Source: Prorocentrum cordatum
Taxonomy: Eukaryota > Sar > Dinophyceae > Prorocentrales > Prorocentraceae
Length of the DNA: 64,000 nucleotides
NCBI GenBank assembly: GCA_963575745.1
Contig: CAUYUJ010000922.1
Location: forward strand, 1 to 64,000
Reading direction: 5' to 3'
The notes beneath the pieces are model-generated. The model had not been told where the DNA came from, did no database searches, and worked only from the letters and a program-made list of their open reading frames with translations. The translations under genes were made by a program, and so were the position numbers. Below are positions 34,231 through 44,345 of this stretch, piece by piece (the first letter of the stretch is position 1; every line of letters starts with the position of its first letter).

Positions 34231-36483
34231 CACCTGTTATTTGGTCCAGTGGAATCAGAAAGCCTACCGTGGAGCTCATGCATCAAAACGGGGTCCCTTG
34301 AAGGCCCTGATATTTGGAACATTGTCACGATTGCGTGTTTGGGCGGGGTGCTCTCGGACTGGGAGCAGAAAGGTATAGGCTTGAAGCTTTCACATGAGGC
34401 TGCTTCTATCACGATCTCGCACTTCATTTGGGCGGATAATTTTGTTTTACTTGCTGATTCTAGACCGGCACTGAGGGAGATGATCTGGCAGCTCACTGTA
34501 CCACTACATGCATGGGGACTTAGATGGAAGCCTACCTCGCTCGAGTACATGGACATTGGCGCGCTGAAGAATGTCTTCGACCCGCTCACGGTTATCATGA
34601 CACCACCAGGTCTGGAGAGATTGGGAAGTTCCAGCTCAGGTGTTAGAAACCATATGTGTGGAAGTTCAAGCTCGGGTGTTAGAAACCATATGTGTGGAAG
34701 TTCAAGTTCAAATGAGGGTATGGGGATTCCCTGTGTTGAACCAGGCGCGGCTCAAGCCAATGTGGCTCAGGGTTTGTCTCCATCGGAAGTTGTCAACCAG
34801 ACCACTGTGGAACTTAAGCAGGTCGACGAGATCATCCTTTTGGGCACGAAGTTGAACAGAACACTTGATGACTATCACGATATTCGACACAGACTGCAAA
34901 AAGGAATTTCAGCTTTTTGGCGAGATCGACGATATTATCAGAGTATGGTCATTCCTTGGCGACGAAAGTTCAAACGATATGATGCGAGAGTGAGAGCACA
35001 TATTCTTTATGGAGTTGAGGGTTCATCTTCAGATATCGGTGTTTTGAGACTTCTACACAAGGAGGAGGGCAAGATGCTCTCTCGCATGTGCTGGCGTCAG
35101 AAGCGCAACGGAGAGGATTTCGCGACCTTCATCACGCGTATGTTTCGTCGTGGGCGCTCGATGTTATTCAAGGAAGGGAAACCGTTCTTAGTCCAGCTGT
35201 ATCTACACAAGCAGTTCTTGTGGGCCAAGGATATTGCCACGGAGTGTTTGGAACATATGCCAGACTCGCTGCAGGACTTGAGCATCTCTGCAACGGGAGG
35301 GTCTCAGTTGATTGGGAAGAACGTGGGGGATGAGATGATGGAGGTGGAGGTGGAGGAGCCGAACAGGAGGAAGAGGAAGAGTGCTCTCATCAGGGAGGCG
35401 AAACGTGCTCGTGAAGGTTTGTCTCAGAACACGCCCAGGATGCAGACCAGGTTCCAGGAGAAGCAGGTTCGATTTCCAGTGAGAAAGCTTCGTTTTCGGG
35501 ATGGGGATCATGTTGACCGAGGTGCTCAGAGTAGGCTTCTTATGTTGCATGCAGGCTTCGAATGGACTGCTAGACGGGATGACTTTATTGCGACTCTTGA
35601 CACACAGAGTGCACGGGAGATGACGAGAGCTAGGGGACAGTCAACTAAGCTTCTGGGTATGTGTCCGTGGGCCAGGGTGTTCGAGGAGGTGGCGGGGAAG
35701 TTCTGGATTGACGGTGTTGCTTGGGATGAGGCTAGCTGGATATCCTTTGTGAGGACTGTCTTGAAGGACGCTCCTGAGATGCTGGACCTTTGTGTATTGA
35801 AAGACCCTAAGCCTTGGAAGGAGTCGGAGGAGGAGGATACGATTAAGAAGCAGGAGGACCCAGATAAGTTGGCCAAACGTATCATTGCTGTATTCCAGGA
35901 TCATACTGAATTTGAGTTCGTGCCAGGGAAAATTTCTGTGGAACTGATGGGGGATTCACAATGTGTGATCAGGTGGTTGGAAGGCTTGAGCAGTATCTCT
36001 AACAGAAAGTATGCTAGTCGTGTGATGTGGGCGCAGGATACTACAAACGATCTAGCCGACAGATGTGGACTACGGGCAGCCAATTTAGGACGGAACGTGT
36101 GGAAGTGGGTTTATAGGGAGGGCAATACTCGTGCTGATGAATTAACGTGGACCGCGCGGAGAGGTAAATGTTACGAACACTATGACACTTGTTTCCTTCA
36201 GGATGTGAAAGATTGTAAAGTTATGATCTCGGGGATCAAAGGAGGCTTTGATGGTGGGGGATCGATTCTTGGTGTAGGCTGTGGCTGGTATCTGGATTGC
36301 TATGTGTGTAGTGCTCTCCCCTCTTCCTCTTACTATAATCAGACTGGCTGGCGCCAGAATGTAGGTTTCAAAAGCTTCCTTCTCCCAGCACAATGCACAA
36401 TCACAGAGGCTGAGTTAGAGGCCGCCCGAGAGCTCCTTTTAGGAGTGGTGCAAATCCTGAGTTTGTCAGGATTTCCCCTGTAG
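34231..36483 (+). CDS. Element D ORF2 fragment: RT C-terminal half and permuted RNase H
   Basis: The frame is uninterrupted from the truncation point to TAG at 36481-36483. It begins just upstream of RT motif B (TGSLEGPDIWNIV). HFIWADNFVLLAD (motif C, 34429-34440) and EIILLGTKL follow. A 36-bp in-frame tandem repeat (SSSSGVRNHMCG, 34625-34700) lies between motifs D and E. The connector carries a basic stretch RRKRKSALIREAKRARE, a possible nuclear localisation signal. RNase H motifs are ELMGDSQCVIRW (about 35950), NTRADELTW (about 36123), GGFDGGGS (about 36240) and CTITEAELEAARELL (about 36399), in permuted order. The upstream open frame in the satellite is chance. The intact frame and near-exact flanks suggest a young insertion. 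Confidence 0.88.
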   Translation, partial: HLLFGPVESESLPWSSCIKTGSLEGPDIWNIVTIACLGGVLSDWEQKGIGLKLSHEAASITISHFIWADNFVLLADSRPALREMIWQLTVPLHAWGLRWKPTSLEYMDIGALKNVFDPLTVIMTPPGLERLGSSSSGVRNHMCGSSSSGVRNHMCGSSSSNEGMGIPCVEPGAAQANVAQGLSPSEVVNQTTVELKQVDEIILLGTKLNRTLDDYHDIRHRLQKGISAFWRDRRYYQSMVIPWRRKFKRYDARVRAHILYGVEGSSSDIGVLRLLHKEEGKMLSRMCWRQKRNGEDFATFITRMFRRGRSMLFKEGKPFLVQLYLHKQFLWAKDIATECLEHMPDSLQDLSISATGGSQLIGKNVGDEMMEVEVEEPNRRKRKSALIREAKRAREGLSQNTPRMQTRFQEKQVRFPVRKLRFRDGDHVDRGAQSRLLMLHAGFEWTARRDDFIATLDTQSAREMTRARGQSTKLLGMCPWARVFEEVAGKFWIDGVAWDEASWISFVRTVLKDAPEMLDLCVLKDPKPWKESEEEDTIKKQEDPDKLAKRIIAVFQDHTEFEFVPGKISVELMGDSQCVIRWLEGLSSISNRKYASRVMWAQDTTNDLADRCGLRAANLGRNVWKWVYREGNTRADELTWTARRGKCYEHYDTCFLQDVKDCKVMISGIKGGFDGGGSILGVGCGWYLDCYVCSALPSSSYYNQTGWRQNVGFKSFLLPAQCTITEAELEAARELLLGVVQILSLSGFPL

Positions 36484-36542
36484 GACTGGGTCTGGGGCTC
36501 CTAAGGAGCTTAACCCTGCCAGGACCCGCCTAGAACGCCTAG
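34231..36542 (+). mobile_element. Element D: 5'-truncated WADN-clade LINE in a hairpin loop
   Basis: AACAAAGGTT flanks it at 34221-34230 and 36543-36552. The 3' end is a tandem CGCCTAGAA, CGCCTAGAA, C. Right arm TTACCGCCGG is at 36559-36568. The 3' UTR is only about 60 bp and contains GCTCCTAAGGAGC, able to form a small hairpin. Confidence 0.9.
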
Positions 36543-37915
36543 AACAAAGGTTGGCGATTTACCGCCGGCGCCCAGTTCTGGTGTGTGTTCTCTTTCCTCT
36601 CTGGGTTTTGGATGCTACCAAGTGGACGCTACCAAGTGCTCTCCGGGTTTTGGATGGTACCAAGTTCCGGGGCGCTGGAGAGCTAGTTGGCAAGGAAAAT
36701 CTCGACAGACATTTTGAGGAATTTTGGTCGGTTGAAAATTTTGTTCTCGAAATTCAACCATTCGTTAGAGCTATAGTATTTTTTTCCCGTGATAACATTT
36801 TGAGGAATTTTGGTCGGTTGAAAATTTTGTTTTCGAAATTCAACCATTTGTTAGAGCTCTAGTATTTTTTCCCGTGATATTCGATCTTATTTCTGCTCGC
36901 CATCTTGATTTGAGCTCGATCGGGTACCTTTTACTGCCAAAAAGCACTGCGGCGGGATCGGCCGTTTCGAGTCATCTTGATTCGCGCTGTCGGTATACTG
37001 AATTTAACTCGAGATATAGGTCAGCTACAGAGCTGGTAAGCACAGCTAATCGATTCAGAATGATCTTGCGCGTTCGGCTGTTCCAACCGAGATGTCTGAG
37101 CTCGGTCTGCTAGCCGAGCTAGGTCCGCAAACCTATTCGTATTATTCGAGTCGTCTTGACAGGCGCTCTCGGTTTTTCTGTACTTAACTCGAGCTACAGG
37201 ACAGCTACAGGGCTGATGCTTAAGAAACCGATTCAGAATCATCAGTCGCGTTCCTCTGTTGAATCCAGAGCTCTGAACTCGGTCTGCTGCCCGATCCAGA
37301 ATCGCGAAACTGTTCGTATTGTTCGACTCATCTTGAGAGGTGCTGTCGGTTTTCTGCACTTAACTCGGGCTGTAGGGGGGCTACAGTGCTGGTGGTGACA
37401 GCAATCGATTTGGAGACATCAGGCGCGTCCGCCTATGGAATCCAGAGCTCGGAACTCGGTCTGCTGCCCGAACTCGGTCTGCGAAACTATTCGTATTGTT
37501 CGAGTCATCTTCAGAGGTGCTCTCGGCTTTCTGCACTTAACTCAGGCTGTAGGGGGCTGCAGGGCGGGTAATCACAGAAATCGATTCGGAGACATCAGAT
37601 GCGTCGGCCTGTCGCATTTAGAGGTCTGAACTCGGTCTGATACTCGAGCTGGGTTTGCCAAACTATTCGTTTTGTTCGAGTCATCTTGAGAGGTGCTGTC
37701 GATTGCCGCACGTAGCTCGGGCTGTAGGAGAGCTACAGAGCTCGTACAGAAGACAATCCAGAAGCATCGGGGGGCGTTCGGCTGTTGCATCGAGAGGTCT
37801 GAAATCGCTTGGGCTGAAAAACTATTCGTTCTCTGCAATTTTTTTCGACATTATATATTGTCAGGAAGCTCTACGAGTCCCCCGGCGGTAAGAAAGGTTG
37901 ACGGTTTACCGCCGG
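36543..37915 (+). repeat. Hairpin right half and family I unit with intact hairpin (37882-37915)
   Basis: TSD and right arm (36559-36568) precede GGGTTTTGGATGCTACCAAG-type linker sequence, then a head with an internal direct duplication: ACATTTTGAGGAATTTTGG occurs at about 36712 and 36795. About five monomers, a tail and a perfect hairpin follow. Confidence 0.86.
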
Positions 37916-39084
37916 CGCCCAGTAATTCCGGGGCGCTGGAGAGCTAGTTGGCAAGAAAATCTCGACGGACATTTTGAGGAATTTTGGTCGTTTGATTTTT
38001 CCCCGAAATTCAACCATTCGTTAGAGCTATAGTATTTTTCCCGTGATATTCGATCTTATTCCCGCTCGCCATCTTGATCTGAGCTCGATCGGGTACCCTT
38101 TACTGTCGAAAAGCACTGCGGCGGGATCGGCCGTTTCGAGTCATCTTGATTCGCGCTGTCGGTATACTGAACTTAACTCGAGATATAGGACAGCTACAGA
38201 GCTGGTGAGCACACCTTATCGATTCAGAATGATCAGGCGCGTTTGGCTGTTCCAACCAGAGGTCTGAACTCGGTCTGCTAGCCGAGCTAGGTCTGCAAAC
38301 CTATTCGTATTATTCGAGTTATCTTGACAGGCGCTCTCGGTTTTCTGTACTTAACTCGAGCTATAGGACAGCTACAGGATTGATACTTACAGAAACCGAT
38401 TCATAATAATCAGTCGCATTTGTCTGTTGAATCCAGAGCTCTGAACTCGGTCTGCTGCCCGATCCAGAATCGCGAATATGTTCGTATTGTTCGACTCATC
38501 TTGGGAGGTGCTGTCGGTTTTCTGCACTTAACTCGGGCTGTAGGGGGGCTACAGTGCTGGTGGTGACAACAATCGATTTGGAGACATCAGGCGCGTCCGC
38601 CTGTGGATTCCAGAGCTCGGAACTCGGTCTGCTGCCCGAACTGGGTCTGCGAAACTGTTCGTATTGTTCGAGTCATCCTGAAAGATGCTCTCGGCTTTCT
38701 GCACTTAACTCGGGCTGTACGGGGGCTGCAGGGCGGGTAATCACAGGAATCGATTGTGAGCCATCAGACGCGTCCATCTGTCGCATTCAGAGGTCTGAAC
38801 TCGGTCTGATACTCGAGCTGGGTTTGCGAAACTATTCGTTTTGTTCGAGTCATCTTGAGAGGTGCTGTCGATTGACGCACGTAACTCGGGCTGTAGGAGA
38901 GCTACAGAGCTCGTACAGCACAGAATCCAGAAGCATCGGGAGGCGTTCGGCTGTTGCTTCGAGAGGTCTGAAATCGCTTGGGCTGAAAAACTATTCGTTC
39001 TCTGCAATTTTTTTCGACATTATATATTATCAGGAAGCTCTACGAGTCCCCCGGCGGTAAGAAAGGTTGACGGTTTACCGCCGG
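37916..39084 (+). repeat. Family I satellite unit, reference copy, intact hairpin (39051-39084)
   Basis: The cleanest unit: the head starts at AATTCCGGGG (about 37922). Monomer starts fall at 38138, 38316, 38493, 38670 and 38847, giving periods 178, 177, 177 and 177. Successive monomers are of distinct types (GCTAGCCGAGCTAGG; GCTGCCCGATCCAG; GCTGCCCGAACTGGG; GATACTCGAGCTGGG; then the tail monomer), so the unit behaves as a higher-order repeat. Confidence 0.92.
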
Positions 39085-39340
39085 CGCCCAGTTTTAGAGT
39101 AGAAGCCGGACGGTAGTGGTGCCCGGCAGCAGCCCATCTTCGCCGGTCCACGACCCCCTCAGCAACTCGCCTGTGCCGGCAGCTGGTCCGGGGGAGCGTC
39201 CGGCACGCGTCCACGCGTGCAGGCGCGCATGCAGGCACGCGTTGACACGCTCTTGGCAGCGCTTCAGAGGCGCTGCAGGGGAGCCCCCCCGAGTCCAGAA
39301 GCGCTTCACGAGAGCACCGGCGGGCTCGCCAGGAAAGTAA
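39085..39340 (+). repeat. Family III GC-rich repeat
   Basis: Starts after CGCCCAGT with TTTAGAGTAGAAGCCGGACG. It includes dense GCGCGC / GCACGCG inverted repeats (about 39195-39245). Homologous to 28945-29220 and to the inverted copy at 52664-52922. Confidence 0.78.
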
Positions 39341-40708
39341 CTCGTAGGGCTTCCCTTAGCAAGTTATTGCTGGAAGCTTAAGAGTAATTCCGGGGCGCCG
39401 GAGAGCTAGTTGGCAAGAAAAATCTCGACGGACCTTTTGGTGACTTTTGGTCGGTTGAAAATTTTGTTCTCGGAATTCAATAATTCGTTTGAGCTCTAGT
39501 ATTTTTTCCCATGATATGCGATCTTTTTTTTCGCCCGCCATCTCGTTCTCAGCTCGATCAGGTTCTTTTTACTGCCCAAAAGCAGGCAGGCGGGATCGGC
39601 CGTTTCGAGTCATCTTGACACGTGGTGACGGTTTTCTGAAGATAACTCGAGCTTTAGGACAGGTTCAGAGCTGGTAAGCACAGCTAATCGATTCAGAATG
39701 ATCAGGCGCGTTCGTCGGTTGACTCCAGAGGTCTGAACTCGGTTTGCTAGCCGAGCTAGGTCCGCAAATCTATTCGTATTATTCGAGTCATCTTGACACG
39801 CAATGACGGTTTTCTGCACATAACTCGAGCTCTGGGACCGCTACGGAGCTGGTAAGCACAGCTAATCGATTCAGAATGATCAGGCGCGTTCGCCTGTTGA
39901 ATCCAGAGGTCTGAACTCGGTCTGCTAGCCGAGCTAGGTCCGCAAACCTATTCGTATTATTGGAGTCATCTTGACAGACGCTCTGGGTTTTCTGCACTTA
40001 ACTCGAGCTATAGGACAGCTACAGAGCTGATGCTTACAGAAACCGATTCATAATAATCAGTCGCATTTGTCTGTTGACTTCAGAGCTCTGAACTGGGTCT
40101 GCTGCCCGATCTAGAATCGCGAAACCATTCGTATTGTTCGAGTCATCTTGAGAAGTGCTCTCCGTTTCCTGCACTCAACTCGGGCTGAGGGGGCTAGAGT
40201 GCTGGTGGTCAGAGGAATCGATTTGAAGACATCAGGCGCGTCCGCCTGTCGAATCCAGAGCTCGGAACTCGGTCTGCTGCCCGAACTAGGTCCGCGGGAC
40301 TATTCTATTGTTCGAGTCATCCTGAGAGGTGCTGTCGGTTTTCCACTTAACTCGGGCTGTAGGGGGGCTGCAGGGCTGGTAATCACAGGAGTCGATTCGC
40401 AGACATCAGACGCTCCGCCTGTCGCATTCAGAGGTCTGAACTCGGTTTGATACTCGAGCTGGGTTGCCAAACTATTTGCTTGGTTCGAGTCATTTTGAGA
40501 GGTGCTGTCGATTTACCCACGTAACTCGGGCTGTAGGAGAGCTACAGAGCTCGCAAAGAAGACAATCCAGAAGCATCGGGGGCGTTGGGCTGTTGCATCG
40601 AGAGGTCTGGAATCGCTTGGGCTGAAAACTCTTCGTTCTCTGGATTTTTTATCCACATTATATGTTGTCAGGAAGCTCTACGAGTCCCCCGGCGGTAAGG
40701 AAGGTTGA
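39341..40708 (+). repeat. Mini-hairpin and family I unit with occupied hairpin (left half)
   Basis: A mini-hairpin start (AACTCGTAGGGCTTCCC), a head and about six monomers are followed by a tail. Left arm CCGGCGGTAA is at 40689-40698, then GGAAGGTTGA (40699-40708), after which element C begins. Confidence 0.87.
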
Positions 40709-42574
40709 GTACGCGGAGCTTACCTCCCGCTCTCCCTCGGCCTTGTCCCGCCGGGGGGCTCTCTCGAGCTGCATTGTGCAGTCAGGAGTCTTTGGTTCCT
40801 CATACTGTACACGGTGCTCTCACTATGAGGGACGACGGCGGCGCCGCGTTGGCTGCTTCTCTTGTGGAGGCAGCGGTCCGCGCTGCTGTTCAGGCAGGTG
40901 CCCCGCGCAGGACTGTCGCAGCCGCCGCGGCTGCCGTGGCCTCGGTCATGGCGGCGACGCGGTGTGGCGTTGGTCCGGCGCAGGGCGCCCCTGATCCCGC
41001 TGCCGCCGGTTCGGCCGGATCCCGGCGGCAGCGGAGGAGGCTGAGGAAGAAAATTATGACGTGCAGGTCGGGGCAGGATGCTGTCCTCGGGGAGCCTGTC
41101 GGGCAGACCCTAAAGGCTGATCAGGATGTTGATCATGAGATATCTTGTTATCACAGGTCCAGTGTTGATCATGGCGCCTCTGATTCTCATGTTGGGAGCT
41201 CGTCATCTAGGCGAGTCCAGTTTGATGATCGGTCTTCAGTGGTTTCTTATGAGATACCCCTTCAAGCAAGGCTGAGACCCATATCGAGGAGGCCGAAGAA
41301 GAAAACTATGACTTGCAGGTCGGGGCATGATGCTGTCCTTGGGGAGCCTGTAGGGCAGACCCTAAAGACTCAGCATGTTGATCATGAAGTTGCGCACGTG
41401 GGTTCGCACGTTCCTGTTCCTGCTCAGACGGCAGCTGATGTGAAGATGTCGGAGTTGGAGAAGGATAACGAGGATAACATGCGGTGCTTACTACTTCAGA
41501 CGATGCATAAGATGGATGACAATACTGAGAGGATCCATCAGACGATGCATAAGATGGATGACAATACCGAGAGGATCCAGGACGCCATAGTAGTTCAGGG
41601 TAGTAAAATCGATAATGCTCAGACCCAGGTACAGAGACTTGAGGCCAGATACAATCAACTTGAGGCCTTCGTCCAGAGACTTCAGGGACTGGCGCGATCA
41701 GGTTCTGCGGCGGGTGCTGCGTCTACGAGGCCTGTGTTTACGAGACCTGCTAATACTATACATTATACCTGAGTATATGCTGCCTGCCGCCGCCTCTCTG
41801 TGTTGCTGGCTTGTATTGTGTCACGTGCTTGTTCAGTGAGACGAGTTTGAACTTTTGTGACTTGTGATTGCGTTGCTTTCTTCATGCTTGTGTTTTCATG
41901 CATGCACGCGTGTCGAATAAGAGCTTCGCTTGATGGCCACTTGTTGCATGCATTAATGATTGAGATCGCCTCGCGTGGTCTTTTTGTTTGTTATTGGGAC
42001 TGCCTCGTGTGGTTATTCAGTGCATCTTTATTCAGTGCAGCCATGGCTGTAATGCTTGTATCTCATTTGTTCTTCTTTTCCTCACTTTATCTCTCATTGA
42101 GCTCTAACAATTCAGTGTGTGCATGTTCAGTCCCTGGCCAGGTCTCCTGGCTCTCTTGTCGCAGTCTTAGTCTTGCCTCTTCAGTGTTCTCACTGTTGTA
42201 GGGTTTAATTTTAGTTCCGCCTCATCAGTTTCATTTGACACGTTTGATCGCCTTGAGTGGTCTCCAATTGATTTGTTTTGCTGGGTGCTTCCTTCACTTT
42301 CTTGATCGTTCCGACGTGCCTGTTGATTGAGACGTACTGTGGCCTCAAAGAGGTTCGATAGTATTTGATCTCCTTAATTCATCACTTCACATTTGACGTT
42401 GAGCATAAGACTCTTGTCATACCGCGGGTTGTACAAGCGTATTTCGGAGAGCTTAGGCTGTCGTCTTCCTGATCGTCAGGATCGGTGAGGCTTCGCCTGC
42501 TCCCTATACGTCCGCGTCCTTACTTCCGACTAGGCTGGAAAGCCTGCACAGTCGACCGCAAAGTCCGCAAAAAA
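40709..42574 (+). mobile_element. Element C: non-autonomous deletion derivative in a hairpin loop
   Basis: The locus-specific duplication GGAAGGTTGA is at 40699-40708 and 42575-42584 (other loci read CCAAGG or CAAAGG, so the match is informative). The element holds an ORF1 and then a long 3' region. Near its end is CCGCGGGTTGTACAAGCG, matching the end of element B's RNase H reading frame, then the shared 3' UTR. Endonuclease, RT and most of RNase H are absent. Confidence 0.88.
40825..41772 (+). CDS. Element C ORF1 (coiled-coil gag-like protein)
   Basis: ATG at 40825 (MRDDGGAALAASL) gives 315 aa. The N-terminus is Ala-rich and followed by basic runs (RRQRRRLRKK). A segment MTCRSGxDAVLGEPVGQTLK occurs twice (about 41057 and 41308). 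The C-terminal third is predicted coiled coil: TMHKMDDNTERI is tandemly duplicated with a 42-bp period (41497 and 41539), then VQRLEARYNQLEAFVQRLQ. It ends TRPVFTRPANTIHYT. The C-terminal half matches the fragment at 63700-64000. It lacks the downstream ORF1 domain seen in elements A and F. Likely role: RNA-binding or oligomerising ORF1 protein; no specific domain recognised. Confidence 0.7.
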   Translation: MRDDGGAALAASLVEAAVRAAVQAGAPRRTVAAAAAAVASVMAATRCGVGPAQGAPDPAAAGSAGSRRQRRRLRKKIMTCRSGQDAVLGEPVGQTLKADQDVDHEISCYHRSSVDHGASDSHVGSSSSRRVQFDDRSSVVSYEIPLQARLRPISRRPKKKTMTCRSGHDAVLGEPVGQTLKTQHVDHEVAHVGSHVPVPAQTAADVKMSELEKDNEDNMRCLLLQTMHKMDDNTERIHQTMHKMDDNTERIQDAIVVQGSKIDNAQTQVQRLEARYNQLEAFVQRLQGLARSGSAAGAASTRPVFTRPANTIHYT

Positions 42575-42603
42575 GGAAGGTTGACGGTTTACCGCCGGCG
42601 CCC
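42575..42603 (+). repeat. Hairpin right half downstream of element C
   Basis: TSD GGAAGGTTGA 42575-42584, right arm TTACCGCCGG 42589-42598, then CGCCCAGT. Confidence 0.88.
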
Positions 42604-43014
42604 AGTTGGCTCCAAAAATACCTCGTAGAGCTCTTCGGCATCGATAAGCTAGAGGAATTCCGGCGCGGGATGGAGCTAGTTGGTCGACCCGACCAGAAAG
42701 GACAATGTGACAAATTTTGGGTGACTTTGCGAATAGTTCAAAGATATTCGACCATTCATTTCGAGAAAGCAGATTTTTACGCCGAGCATTGGCATTGTTT
42801 CCTGACAAGCTCAGCTCTCTGGAGCCAGTTTTAGTATCAGTTGACTTCCGGGAACCGACTTCATCTTCACTCTGAAAATCTGAATTTTAAGTTTTTCTAG
42901 AAAACCTCCACGAAGCTCTCCGCTTCGATCCTGAGCTTTCTTACGGGTGCAAGGAGCTCTACGAGGTTCCCGGCGGTGACCAGGTTGACGGTTCACCGCC
43001 GGCGCCAGTTTCGA
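42604..43014 (+). repeat. Family II repeat with GGTGA-type hairpin
   Basis: Start ACCTCGTAGAGCTCTTCGG at about 42620. The body carries GTCGACCCGACCAGAAAGG. It ends GGAGCTCTACGAGG with hairpin CCGGCGGTGA ... TTCACCGCCGG (about 42969-43000) and CGCCAGT. It is the unsplit relative of the poly(A)-split copy at 11723-12258. Confidence 0.82.
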
Positions 43015-43170
43015 CGGAATTTTTGATGACTTTTGCTCCGGCTGTTGCACGGAGAGGTCTGAAATCGCTTGGGCCAAAAACCATTCGTTCTCTGCATTTT
43101 TCACATTATATATTGCCAGGAAGCTCTACGAGTCCCCCGGCGGTAAGGAAGGTTGACGGTTTACCGCCGG
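43015..43170 (+). repeat. Family I tail fragment with intact hairpin (43137-43170)
   Basis: A head scrap is fused to the last monomer (CTGTTGCACGGAGAGGTC), then tail and hairpin. The loop is GGAAGGTTGACGG, the same loop variant as at the neighbouring C insertion. Confidence 0.84.
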
Positions 43171-44345
43171 CGCCCAGTTCCGGGGCGCTGGAGAGCTAGT
43201 TGGCAAGAGAAATTTCGACGGACCTTTTGATGACTTTTGGTCGGTTAAAAATTTTGTTCTCGAAATTCAACCATTCGTTAGAGCTTTAGTATTTTGTCCC
43301 GAGATATTCGATCTTATTCCCGCTCGCCATCTTGATCTCAGCTCGATCGGGTAGCTTTTACTGCCAAAAAGTGTCCAGGCGGGATCGGCCGTTTCGAGTT
43401 ATCTTGATACGCGTTGTCGGTATTCTGTACTTAACTCGAGCTTTAGGACAGCTACAGAGCTGATGTATACAGCTAATCGATTCAGAATGATCATGCGCGT
43501 TCGCCTCTTGAATCTAGAGGTCCGAACTCGGTCTGCTAGCCGAGCTAGGCCCGCAAACTATTCGTATTATTCGAGTCATCTTGAGAGACGCTCTCGGTTT
43601 TCTGTACTTAACTCGACAGCTACAGAGCTGGTAAGCACAGCTAATCGATTCAGAATGATCAGTCGCGTTCGTCTGTTGAATCCAGAGGTCTGAAATCGGT
43701 CTGAAATCGGTCCGCAAACCTATTGGTATTATTCGAGTCATCTTGACAGACGCTCTCGGTTTTCTGTACTCAACTATAGCTATAGAACAGCTACAGAGCT
43801 GATGCTTACAGAAACCGTTGCAGAATCATCAGTCGCATTTGTCTGTTGAATCCAGAGCTCTGAAATCGGTCTGCTGCCCGATCTATGATCGCGAAACTAT
43901 TCGTATTCTTCCAGTCATCTTGAGAGGTGCTCTGGGTTTTCTGCACTAAGCTCGAGCTGGGGGGGGCTACAGTGCTGGTGATCACAGGAACCGATTTGAA
44001 GTCATCAGGCGCGTCCGCCTGTCGAATCCAGAATTGTTCAAGTCATCCTGAGAGGTGTTGTCGGTTGTCTGCACGTAACTCGGGCTGTAGGGGGGCTGCA
44101 AGACAGGTAATTACAGGAGTCGATTCGCAGATATCAGAGTCATCTTGAGAGGTGCTGTCGATTTACGCACGTAACTCGGACTGTAAGAGAGCTACAGAGC
44201 TCGTACTGCAGATTATCGAGAAGCATCGGGGGCGTTCGGCTGTTCCATCGAGAGGTCTGAAATCGCTTGGGCTGGGAAACTATTAGTTTTCTGTATTTTT
44301 CTCCATATTATATATTGTCAGGAAGCTCTACGAGTCCCCCAGCGG
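43171..44345 (+). repeat. Family I satellite unit, hairpin right half lost
   Basis: A head and about six monomers, several internally deleted, end in CCCCCAGCGGTAACAGTG. The rest of the hairpin is missing. Confidence 0.84.

Noticed and set aside
37386-37947. Recurring small ORFs (MLVVTAIDLETSGAS..., MLSIYARNSGCRRATEL...) seen in many satellite units
   Set aside because: The monomer is 59 codons long, so chance frames recur in every array. They start and stop at unrelated points, appear in more than one frame and have no conserved start context.
37916-39084. CRISPR array
   Set aside because: The repeat itself is about 177 bp with no alternating unique spacers, and the context is eukaryotic retroelements.
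9321-40702. Classical MITEs with CTCGTAGAGCT terminal inverted repeats
   Set aside because: CTCGTAGAGCT and its reverse complement do occur at starts and near ends, but the hairpin and CAGT lie outside the second copy. The one cleanly split target (7898/8301) shows no duplication.
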